This document shows, piece by piece, positions 27,401-34,005 of a DNA stretch of 40,149 nucleotides. The notes under the pieces were generated by a model. The model was not told the DNA's origin. It did not search any database and was given only the letters and a program-made list of their open reading frames with translations. The number at the start of each line of letters is the position of its first letter. Position 1 is the first letter of the stretch. The stretch comes from Catenulispora sp. (GTDB lineage: Bacteria; Actinomycetota; Actinomycetes; Streptomycetales; Catenulisporaceae): assembly GCA_013362315.1 (NCBI GenBank), contig JABFWL010000084.1, forward strand, positions 1-40,149. The letters are read 5' to 3'. Made by a program: the position numbers and the translations under genes.

Positions 27401-27429
27401 TTGTCCACGGACAAGTTGTCCGTGGACAA
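27401..27429. promoter_or_regulatory. Two adjacent perfect palindromes (nested operator)
   Basis: TTGTCCACGGACAA (27401-27414) and TTGTCCGTGGACAA (27416-27429) are separated by one G. Each is a 6+2+6 palindrome, and the second is also the exact reverse complement of the first, so the whole 29 bases is one inverted repeat built from two. This is the usual look of a TetR-type operator bound by two dimers. It lies between the XRE gene and the oxidoreductase gene; no regulator gene adjoins it on this side. Confidence 0.6.
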
Positions 27430-27535
27430 GGTGACCCTTCATCCGGTTCCCGGCGCGCGCCACGCTTGATCCGTCGGACAAGGGCCGCCGCAGGCGACCA
27501 GCTCGCGGCGCCCGCAGGCCACCGGCGCGACAGTT

Positions 27536-27587
27536 TGCTTCAGGTTCGAAGCATGCTATGGTTCCCATGTGCTTCGAAATCGAAGCA
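27536..27587 (+). promoter_or_regulatory. Promoter with two identical-format operators for the oxidoreductase gene
   Basis: TGCTTC-N6-GAAGCA occurs twice, at 27536-27553 and 27570-27587, with centres 34 bases apart. The second site is extended to a perfect 28-base palindrome at 27565-27592 with 13-base arms (CCATGTGCTTCGA on the left). Between them is a -10-like TATGGT (27557-27562); TTGCTT (27535-27540) is a candidate -35. The oxidoreductase ATG is 28 bases beyond the second site. A dimeric repressor bound to both would cover the promoter. Confidence 0.6.
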
Positions 27588-27615
27588 CATGGAGGAGAAG
27601 AGAAGAGGGTTCGTG

Positions 27616-28605
27616 ATGAAGGCAGTGCGTTTCCACGAGTACGGCGATCCGGACGTCCTGCGGTACGAGGACGTCGAGCAGCCCGTCCCCGGCGCCGGCC
27701 AGGTGCTGATCCGGGTGGCCGCGACGTCGTTCAACGGGGTCGACGGCAACATCCGCGCCGGCTTCATGCAGGACCCGATCCCGGTGACGCTCCCGCACAC
27801 CCCGGGCATCGACGTGTCCGGCACGATCGCCGCGCTCGGCGCGGGCGTCGAGGGCGTCGAGGGCGTCGAGGGCGTCGAGGGCGTCGAGGGCGTCAAGGGT
27901 TTCGAGGTCGGTGACCGAGTCGTCGGGTTCCTGCCGATGGCAGAGGACGGCGCGGCTGCGGAGTACGTCGTGGCCCCGGCCGACATCCTCGCGTCGGCGC
28001 CCACGAAGGTCGCCCTGGCCGACGCCGCGGCGCTGCCGGCCGTCGGACTCACCGCATGGCAGGCGCTGTTCGACCACGCGAAGCTCACCACCGGCCAGCG
28101 CGTGCTGATCAACGGCGCGGGCGGGGCGGTCGGCGGCTACGCCGTGCAGCTGGCTAAGAACGCCGGTGCGCATGTCATCGCGACGGCAAGCCCGCGCAGC
28201 GGCGACCGGGTCAAGGCCGCCGGCGCGGACGAGGTCATCGACCACACCACCACCGCGGTGATCGCGGTGACGACCCCGGTCGACGTGGTGCTCAACCTCG
28301 CGCCGATCGAACCGGCGCAGCTGGCCGCACTGCTCAACCTGATCCAGCCCGGTGGCGTCCTGGTGAACACCACCGTGTGGATGCCCGCGCCCAGCGACGA
28401 GCAGCGTGGCGTGCGCGGCATCGACCTGTTCGTCCGCAGCGACGCGCAGCAGCTGGCGCACCTGGTGGAGCTGATCGACCGCGACGAACTGCGCGTCGAG
28501 GTCGCCCGGCGGGTCCCGCTGGCCGACCTGCCGGCCCTGCACGCCGACGCCGCCGCCGGCAACCTGCCCAGCGGCAAAGTCGTCGTCCTCGCGCCCGACG
28601 CCTGA
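27616..28605 (+). CDS. NADP-dependent quinone-oxidoreductase-like enzyme (zinc-independent MDR)
   Basis: This 329-residue protein starts at the ATG at 27616 (MKAVRFHEYGDPDVLRYEDV). It has an N-terminal GroES-like domain and a Rossmann domain with the NADPH motif GAGGAVGGYAVQLA. No catalytic zinc ligands are seen, as in quinone oxidoreductase (QOR) relatives. It reduces quinones or enones with NADPH. A loop in the GroES domain is expanded by five exact Gly-Val-Glu repeats. The gene has a palindrome-framed promoter and is followed 32 bases later by a cupin gene, likely cotranscribed. Confidence 0.9.
   Translation: MKAVRFHEYGDPDVLRYEDVEQPVPGAGQVLIRVAATSFNGVDGNIRAGFMQDPIPVTLPHTPGIDVSGTIAALGAGVEGVEGVEGVEGVEGVKGFEVGDRVVGFLPMAEDGAAAEYVVAPADILASAPTKVALADAAALPAVGLTAWQALFDHAKLTTGQRVLINGAGGAVGGYAVQLAKNAGAHVIATASPRSGDRVKAAGADEVIDHTTTAVIAVTTPVDVVLNLAPIEPAQLAALLNLIQPGGVLVNTTVWMPAPSDEQRGVRGIDLFVRSDAQQLAHLVELIDRDELRVEVARRVPLADLPALHADAAAGNLPSGKVVVLAPDA
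27844..27897 (+). repeat. In-frame 9-bp minisatellite (GVE repeats) within the oxidoreductase gene
   Basis: GGCGTCGAG is repeated five times without a change (27844-27888), followed by GGCGTCAAG and a degenerate GGTTTCGAG. It encodes five Gly-Val-Glu units, then GVK and GFE, in a surface loop. Identical codons across copies point to recent slippage rather than old duplication. Copy number changes keep the frame. Confidence 0.95.
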
Positions 28606-28637
28606 TGACATCCTGACCGACGCGAGGAGAACCCGCG

Positions 28638-29138
28638 ATGATCCCCAATGACGATCCGTCCCGTTCGCTGACCGTGGCGAACCCCGACGACCCGAGTACG
28701 ACGTACATCTCCCTGGTGGGCAACACCTACGCCATGCTGATCACCGGCGAGCAGACCGACGGCCGGTACTGCCTGATCGACATGCGCGTCCCCGACGGCG
28801 GCGGTCCGCCGCCCCACCGGCACGACTTCGAGGAGATGTTCACGATCCTCGAAGGCGAGATCGAGTTCACCTTCCGCGGCGAGAAGCACACCGTCCACGC
28901 CGGATCCACGATCAACGTCCCGGCCAACGCGCCACACAACTTCCGCAACGTCTCCGGCGCCCCGGCCCGCATGCTCTGCATGTGCACCCCCGCCGGCCAG
29001 GACGAGTACTTCCTGCGCATCGGTGATGTCGTCGCAGGCAAGGACGCGCCACCGCCGCAGCTGTCGCAGGAGGAGCTTGCACAGCGCCGCCGCCTCGCGG
29101 GCGAGCTGGCCGAGACCTACCGAAGCGCGTTCCTGTAG
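28638..29138 (+). CDS. Cupin-domain protein
   Basis: This 166-residue protein starts at the ATG at 28638 behind GAGGAG. It is a single cupin barrel: motif 1 is PPHRHDFEEMFTILEGEIEF (metal ligands H60, H62, E66) and motif 2 is NVPANAPHNFRN (H100). It would bind a divalent metal. The closest style is that of small actinobacterial cupins cotranscribed with oxidoreductases. A dioxygenase, isomerase or ligand sensor is possible; no substrate can be read from the sequence. Confidence 0.88.
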   Translation: MIPNDDPSRSLTVANPDDPSTTYISLVGNTYAMLITGEQTDGRYCLIDMRVPDGGGPPPHRHDFEEMFTILEGEIEFTFRGEKHTVHAGSTINVPANAPHNFRNVSGAPARMLCMCTPAGQDEYFLRIGDVVAGKDAPPPQLSQEELAQRRRLAGELAETYRSAFL

Positions 29139-29364
29139 CTCAGGTGCCCAATCGGGGTGGCGGACTCCGATTGGTTCCAGCGGCTCGACGAGTCCCTCGC
29201 GCTGCTGGCGGCCGGCCTCCCGCTGTAGCGGCGGGCCTGCGGTGCGGCCGGTCAGCCGGGCAGGCCGAGGTTGCGGACGAGTCGTGTCCGACCTGCAGGA
29301 TCCGTTGACAACCTCTTCTGTATCGGACCGGTCTTCCTTTCGTTCGCCCGCGCCGCGGCGCGGG

Positions 29365-30621
29365 TCAGAGGTTTGATGCGGACTTGACGCGGGGAGCCGG
29401 GGGGACCGTACGCCGCACGCGGGAGCGCACCGGGTACGCGACTTGCAGGAGCGGGCCGGTCATGGCGGTGGTCACCACGGCCATGGCGACCATGAGGGAG
29501 TACAAACGGCCATCCAGGTAGTGCAGCTGCAGGCCGATGCCGAGGATGATCAGCTCGGTCAGGCCGCGCGTGTTCATCAGGATCCCGACGGTCGCGGACT
29601 GCCGCGCGGGCAGGCGCGCGAAGCGGGCGCCGAGGTAGCCGCCGAGGATCTTGCCGCCGATCGCCACCACCAGGATCAGGCCGAGGTCGGCCATGCCGGA
29701 CCAGCCGACCGTCCGCAGGTTGACATTCAGGCCCGCCATCACGAAATAGATCGGCATCAGCAGGGTGTTGCCGACCACACCCGTGCGCTCCGCGATCCGC
29801 TCGCGCAGCGGTTCGGCGACCGTGCGCGGGAAGACGACGCCGGCGAGGAACGCGCCGAAGATGAAGTCCAGCCCGCACCACTGTGTCACCGCGCCCGACA
29901 CCAGGACGAGCACGAACACCGCGACCAGGATGCCGGTCGGCGTCTCCTGGCCGCGGTGGCGCCCGGCCAGCCGGGCAAGTGCGGGCCGCACACCGAGCAG
30001 CAGGACCGCGACATAGGGAACCGCCACGAGCAGGCGCCAGCCGCTCTGATGGTCGGTGCCGGCCAGGACGAGCGCCAGGACCGTCCACACGGCCACGTCC
30101 CCGATCGCCGCGGCGGTCAGCGCGACGCCGGCCACCGCGGTGTCGCGCATCTTGTCCTCGGCCAGAATCCGCGCCAACACCGGGAACGCGGTCATGGACA
30201 TCGCCACGCCGAAGAACAGGATGAAGCCGGTCCGACCGATCTGCGCGTGGCCGGTCTTGTACAGCACGGTGGCCAGCAGACAGCCCAAGCCCAGCGGCAG
30301 TGCCATCGCGCCCGCCGCGGCCCCGGCGGCCTTGCGGCTGTCACCGCGCAGGGCCCGGTGGTCCGTCTCGAGCCCGACCAGGAACATGAACAGCGCGACC
30401 CCGAGGCCGGCCAGGGCGCTGAGCAAGGGCCGGACGTCCATCGGGATCAGGTGCCGACCCACCGAGGCCGGCACCGCCGTGGGGCCGAGCAGGATCCCGA
30501 GCAGGATCTCGCCGATGACCGCCGGCTGGCCGAGCCGGCGCGCGAGCTGGCCCAACGTGTAGGCCGCGGTGAGGATCAGGGCTATGTCGAACAGGAGCGT
30601 GTAGGTCTGCTGGTTGTTCAT
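29365..30621 (-). CDS. Kef/NhaP-type cation:proton antiporter (CPA2)
   Basis: This 418-residue protein starts at the ATG at 30619-30621, four bases after the stop of the kinase gene (coupled). About twelve membrane helices are visible. CPA2 hallmarks include LARRLGQPAVIGEILLGILL in helix 2-3, AVAGVALTAAAIGDVAVWTV with the ion-binding aspartate, FGAFLAGVVFP, and the late ATVGILMNTRGLTELIIL motif. There are no C-terminal TrkA-N (RCK) domains. It exchanges K+ or Na+ for protons. At the end of a biosynthetic cluster it could also export or protect against a cation-binding product (inference). Confidence 0.9.
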   Translation of the reverse strand: MNNQQTYTLLFDIALILTAAYTLGQLARRLGQPAVIGEILLGILLGPTAVPASVGRHLIPMDVRPLLSALAGLGVALFMFLVGLETDHRALRGDSRKAAGAAAGAMALPLGLGCLLATVLYKTGHAQIGRTGFILFFGVAMSMTAFPVLARILAEDKMRDTAVAGVALTAAAIGDVAVWTVLALVLAGTDHQSGWRLLVAVPYVAVLLLGVRPALARLAGRHRGQETPTGILVAVFVLVLVSGAVTQWCGLDFIFGAFLAGVVFPRTVAEPLRERIAERTGVVGNTLLMPIYFVMAGLNVNLRTVGWSGMADLGLILVVAIGGKILGGYLGARFARLPARQSATVGILMNTRGLTELIILGIGLQLHYLDGRLYSLMVAMAVVTTAMTGPLLQVAYPVRSRVRRTVPPAPRVKSASNL

Positions 30622-30625
30622 GCGA

Positions 30626-31633
30626 TCACCACTCCGCGGTCGCGGCGGGCACAGCGCCGGGGGCCAGGTGGCCGGCCAGGCGGCGAGCGATGTCGGCGCC
30701 GTAGCTCCCAGCGAACCTCTCCACGAACTGCTCGGGCCGCAGTTCGTACCCCTGACCGCCGAGGGCCTCGATGGCCTCGGCGGCCAGCGCGCAGCCGACC
30801 CGGGCCGCGTCGGCCAGGTCGAAGCCCCAGGACCAGGCCGCCAGGAAGCCGGCGCGGAACGCGTCTCCCCCGCCCGTCGGGTCGACGACCGTGGCCGGGA
30901 CCGCCGGGATCTCCAGCGTCTCGCGGCCCGCCTGCTCGATGCGGACACCCCCCGCCCCGAGCGTGGTCACCCAGGTGCCGACCCGCTCCAGAACCTCGTC
31001 CCGCGACCAGCCGGTGCTGCGGCACAGCAGCTCCTTCTCATATTCGTTGCCGAACAGGTACGCCGCGCCGTCGACGAGTTCCCGGATATCCGCCCCCGCC
31101 ATACGCGCCAGTTGTTGCGAGGGATCGGCCGCGACCGGCACTCCGAGCGACCGGCAGGCCCGGGTGTGCCGCACCATCGCCGCCGGGTCGTCCGCGGCCA
31201 CGACGACCAGGTCCGGCGCGCCGCAGTCGGCGACCACCAGACCCAGGTCGATGTCCGCGGCCTCGGTCATGGCCCCGGCGTAGAACGTGGCTATCTGGTT
31301 CTCGCGGCAATCGGTCGTGCACACGAACCTGGCCGTGTGCCGTTCGGCCGACACCCGCACAGCCGTGGTGTCCACGCCCCGCTCCTCGAGCAGGCGCCGG
31401 TACTCGGCGAAGTCGGCACCCACCGCGCCCACCAGGATCGAGTCCGCGCCGAGGCTGCCGAGGCCGTAGCAGATGTTCGCCCCGACGCCGCCGCGGCGGA
31501 TCTGGAGGTCGTCCGCCAGGAACGACAGCGAGATCCGATCGAGGCTCTCGGGGACCAGGTAGTCGGTGAAGCTCTTGGCGAAGACCATGAGGTGATCCGT
31601 CGCGATGGATCCGCACACCATCACACGGGGCAT
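30626..31633 (-). CDS. adoK: PfkB-family kinase, mycobacterial adenosine-kinase-like
   Basis: This 335-residue protein starts at the ATG at 31631-31633. It follows mycobacterial AdoK closely: GSIATDHLMVFAKSFTDYL at the start, the GGVGANICYGLGSLG loop, DPSQQLARMAGADIRELVDG, and the PfkB signature DPTGGGDAFRAGF with catalytic base D257. AdoK phosphorylates adenosine to AMP; other PfkB members act on ribosides or sugars. The gene lies within the biosynthetic cluster strand and is coupled to the antiporter. A product-modifying or nucleoside-salvage role is possible. Confidence 0.85.
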   Translation of the reverse strand: MPRVMVCGSIATDHLMVFAKSFTDYLVPESLDRISLSFLADDLQIRRGGVGANICYGLGSLGADSILVGAVGADFAEYRRLLEERGVDTTAVRVSAERHTARFVCTTDCRENQIATFYAGAMTEAADIDLGLVVADCGAPDLVVVAADDPAAMVRHTRACRSLGVPVAADPSQQLARMAGADIRELVDGAAYLFGNEYEKELLCRSTGWSRDEVLERVGTWVTTLGAGGVRIEQAGRETLEIPAVPATVVDPTGGGDAFRAGFLAAWSWGFDLADAARVGCALAAEAIEALGGQGYELRPEQFVERFAGSYGADIARRLAGHLAPGAVPAATAEW

Positions 31634-31644
31634 GTCACGCTCCC

Positions 31645-31690
31645 ATCCGGCACGGATCCGGGCGCGAAGAGATGACCTGTCATGCCGGAT
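31645..31690. promoter_or_regulatory. Nested inverted repeats upstream of the kinase gene
   Basis: ATCCGGCA (31645-31652) and TGCCGGAT (31683-31690) are perfect inverted arms around 30 bases that themselves contain ATGACCTGTCAT, a 5+2+5 palindrome at 31672-31683. They begin 11 bases upstream of the kinase start, so they lie in its leader or promoter. They may be an operator or a leader-RNA hairpin. The rest of the gap to 31911 shows only weak frames. Confidence 0.35.
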
Positions 31691-31911
31691 TCCCCTTACT
31701 CCGAGGGCGAATGTAGGAATGCTGGCTAACCTCGTGATCGCCGCTGGTCAGCCCAGGTCCGGCAGGGTCGCGAGGTGAAGCAGGTGCTGAAGGCATTGGT
31801 CCAGGGCCAGTCGGCGGGGATGCGCAGGATCGCAAGCCAAAGGCACCTTTCGCATCTCAGGCCCCGAACCCATAGCTCATTCGCTGAGTACCGGAGGGTA
31901 ACTGAGCGGGG

Positions 31912-32673
31912 TCACAGGGTGAGCGTCTGCCCGCCGTCCACGACGATCGTCTGGCCACGGATCCACCGCGCGTCCTGCGAGCACAGGAAGGCGATGACCT
32001 TGGCCAGGTCGTCGGGCCGCCCGGTGCGCCCCGCGAGCTGACGGTCCAGCGCCTCCCTCGCCTCGGGCACCTGCGCCTTGCGGACCGTCTCGGCGGACTC
32101 GGTCTCCACCAGGCCGCCGCAGACGACATTGACGTTGACCAGCGGCGCCAGCTCGACGGCCAGAGAGCGGCCCAGGGACTCGATGGCCGCCTTGCACGCG
32201 CCCAGCGCACCGTATCCGTCCAGGTGGTAACGGCTGCCCAGGCTGGACACCAGGACGATCGAGCCCTCGTCGCCGGCCATCGCGCGGTGCGCCTCGTTGC
32301 AGGCCAGCAGGGTGGCGGTCAGGTTCGCGCCGACCACGTGGTCCCAGTGGAAGGGCTGCAGGTCGGCCAGCGGCTTGAAGAAGGCGGCGGCCGCGTTGTT
32401 GACGTAGAAGTCCAGGTAGCCCCACCGGCTGCCGACGGTGTCGAAGATCCGTCTGATGTCATCCGGGGCACCGAGGTCGGCCCGGACGGTCAGGCACTTG
32501 CGCCCCAGCTCCTCGATGCTTCTGGCCACCTCCTCAGCGGCGCCCTGCCGCCGCAGATACGTGATGGCCACATCGGCCCCGCACGCGGCCAGCCGCAGCG
32601 CGGTCGCCCGGCCGATGCCGCGGGACCCGCCGGTCACGATGGCGACCTTGTCCCGGAAGTCGTAAGTGCTCAT
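31912..32673 (-). CDS. SDR-family enoyl-ACP reductase of FabL type
   Basis: This 253-residue protein starts at the ATG at 32671-32673. It has the Rossmann motif VTGGSRGIGRA (residues 13-23) and NNAAA. The active site is Y154 and K161 separated by six residues (YGALGACK). That Y-X6-K spacing marks enoyl-ACP reductases (FabI/FabL), whereas ordinary SDRs have Y-X3-K. The pattern SSLGSRYHLDGYGALGACKA resembles Bacillus FabL. It would reduce a trans-2-enoyl-ACP with NADPH. In a trans-AT polyketide cluster it could act as a trans enoyl reductase or as a resistant FabI substitute. Confidence 0.82.
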   Translation of the reverse strand: MSTYDFRDKVAIVTGGSRGIGRATALRLAACGADVAITYLRRQGAAEEVARSIEELGRKCLTVRADLGAPDDIRRIFDTVGSRWGYLDFYVNNAAAAFFKPLADLQPFHWDHVVGANLTATLLACNEAHRAMAGDEGSIVLVSSLGSRYHLDGYGALGACKAAIESLGRSLAVELAPLVNVNVVCGGLVETESAETVRKAQVPEAREALDRQLAGRTGRPDDLAKVIAFLCSQDARWIRGQTIVVDGGQTLTL

Positions 32674-32743
32674 GGTTCTCCCCCGCTCCTCGTCAGGTCC
32701 GCCCCGGACCCGGCCCGGGATTCGTCACTTCGCGCCAGCACCA

Positions 32744-32783
32744 ACCGCCGAACGAGCCCACGGCAATGGGCTCGTTCGGCGGT
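32744..32783. terminator. Strong 16-bp hairpin between the HTH gene and the SDR gene
   Basis: ACCGCCGAACGAGCCC (32744-32759) is exactly reversed at 32768-32783, with an 8-base loop. A perfect GC-rich stem of this length, 60-100 bases behind the HTH stop on the minus strand, is best read as a transcription terminator (there is no clear U-tract). It would separate the HTH/zinc-protein transcript from the SDR gene. Confidence 0.75.
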
Positions 32784-32841
32784 GGGGGTGCCGGTCCGTC
32801 ACGCCTGGAGCGTGCGCCGGGTACCGTCAATCAACGATCGA

Positions 32842-33054
32842 TCACGCCCGGTCAGAGCTGTGCGGGCGAACACTTGCGCCGACGACGAGCCGCATCAGCT
32901 CATCGAGGTCGTACAAAGCCTTCTGCGGCGAGCCGAAACGGTTGATCTTGCCTCGGCTCGCCCACTTCCTGATGGTCCCGTCGGACACTCCGGCCGCCAT
33001 GGCCGCGAGTTCGGTGGAGACGAGTCGTCGTTTCATTTCCGCGGTCCTGTCCAT
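32842..33054 (-). CDS. Small helix-turn-helix (excisionase/MerR-like) protein
   Basis: This 70-residue protein starts at the ATG at 33052-33054 after a G-rich GGGGGAT. It is a single winged-helix of MerR/excisionase type: STELAAMAAGVSDGTIRKWA, then SRGKINRFGSPQKALYDLDE. Such HTH_17 proteins bind DNA in phage and mobile elements or act as partner regulators. It lies 67 bases behind the cysteine-rich gene and is probably cotranscribed with it. Three 20-bp direct repeats upstream of that partner are plausible binding sites. Confidence 0.78.
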   Translation of the reverse strand: MDRTAEMKRRLVSTELAAMAAGVSDGTIRKWASRGKINRFGSPQKALYDLDELMRLVVGASVRPHSSDRA

Positions 33055-33121
33055 ACCAATCCCCCCCGGCTAAAGGTGTCCGCCTATCCGGCGATTCGCG
33101 GTGAACGAAAAATCCGGACGG

Positions 33122-33775
33122 TCATCGGGCGGCCTGCAGCCGTCCATAAAGATGTAGCCATTGATTTGCGTGCCAGACATGTCCGGCGGTACAGCGCACT
33201 TCAAACCCCCCGCCCCTAGGGGATTGCCCGGCGAAAAGCCGGGAGTCGCACCCGGGCTCGACGCAGGGACCGATCTCGGACCGCTGCGGACCGAGATCAG
33301 CGATCCGCTGCACCTGGAAGACCAGTCCGCACACTTCATCCGCGAAGTCCCCGGCCGCGGCATGGGCCAGGAGCCAGTCCAGGTGCCGCAGCAGAAACGA
33401 GGTCAGGGCGCGGCAGTCGCATTTCGCCGGCTTGCGCGCCGGCCTCTCGTCGATCACCAGCGCCGACCAGGACGAAAGGAACTCCATGATCTTGGACCGC
33501 CCCGCACTGGCGTCTTCGTCGATCTTTATCCCCTCGCGGTTGCACCGGCCCCCTATCTGCTGGAACGGGACCCGGCGCGAGGGAAGCATCGCCTCCATCA
33601 AGCCGTGGTGGATCTTGGGAAGAGCTCTCAGCCCGGACCCGACCCGGACATAGCAGGGGTGGCAGAGCCGGATGTACCGGTCCGCCCCGCCGATGACCGG
33701 TTGGCGACCATCGCATTGGCCGCCGGTACAGGCCGCGCTTCTCAGTGCCGGAACATCAGTAGGCATAGGACACAT
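33122..33775 (-). CDS. Cysteine-rich, zinc-finger-like protein of actinobacterial type
   Basis: This protein has 217 residues from the ATG at 33773-33775. N-terminal CTGGQC, CHPC and later CDCRAL provide possible metal ligands, and near the C-terminus CVEPGC plus CTAGHVWHANQW form a second zinc-ribbon-like set. The middle is helical (LTSFLLRHLDWLLAHAAAGD, then DFADEVCGLV). Proteins with this layout occur in many actinomycetes together with a small HTH protein, as here; their role is unknown. Three iterons lie a few bases upstream of its start, so it is the first gene of the pair. Confidence 0.7.
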   Translation of the reverse strand: MCPMPTDVPALRSAACTGGQCDGRQPVIGGADRYIRLCHPCYVRVGSGLRALPKIHHGLMEAMLPSRRVPFQQIGGRCNREGIKIDEDASAGRSKIMEFLSSWSALVIDERPARKPAKCDCRALTSFLLRHLDWLLAHAAAGDFADEVCGLVFQVQRIADLGPQRSEIGPCVEPGCDSRLFAGQSPRGGGFEVRCTAGHVWHANQWLHLYGRLQAAR

Positions 33776-33780
33776 CCCCC

Positions 33781-33840
33781 CTCTTTCCTACCGAATCAGA
33801 GCCTTTCCTACTAGATCAGAGCCTTTCCTATTGGATCAGA
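33781..33840 (-). repeat. Three 20-bp tandem direct repeats (iterons)
   Basis: Three head-to-tail units of exactly 20 bp end in the shared block ATCAGA and contain CTTTCCTA; on the minus strand each reads TCTGAT, four variable bases, TAGGAAAG. They begin six bases upstream of the cysteine-rich gene's start codon. Constant length with a variable centre is typical of protein-binding iterons. The following 160 bases are clearly A/T-richer and probably hold the promoter. Confidence 0.85.
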
Positions 33841-34005
33841 GTATTGATTCACTGCCTGAGCCTACTCCACCCGCACAAAGCGTGCAAGGTGCGGCATTTC
33901 CCAGCATAGGTACCGAACATTTCGGATGTCGCGGGGCGCGGTGTCGTATTGGATCTCTTTTATTTCAACCCTCTGAAGCTCTTATCACAACGCCCTCACA
34001 GCGGC
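33841..34005. other. A/T-rich intergenic segment behind the CarB-like gene
   Basis: This 165-base segment between the CarB-like stop and the iterons is visibly lower in GC than its neighbours (TATTGGATCTCTTTTATTTC). It contains no gene. It probably carries the promoter of the cysteine-rich/HTH pair and the end of the polyketide-synthase transcript. Confidence 0.4.

Noticed and set aside
29161-29229. Plus-strand tail reading DSDWFQRLDESLALLAAGLPL
   Set aside because: It could be the last 23 residues of a lost gene, but nothing supports it beyond this short stretch between convergent genes.
29443-31569. Plus-strand open frame of over 700 codons across the antiporter and kinase genes
   Set aside because: Composition is typical of an antisense frame in high-GC DNA (RGHEDQAEP-rich), while the minus strand encodes two clear families with motifs.
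31748-31873. Minus-strand 41-codon frame ending in LQHLLHLATLPDLG
   Set aside because: It looks slightly protein-like but has no ribosome binding site or family; too short to call a gene or a remnant with confidence.
33781-33840. CRISPR-like array
   Set aside because: The three 20-bp units are contiguous and share most bases, with no separate repeat and spacer parts; they are iterons, not CRISPR.
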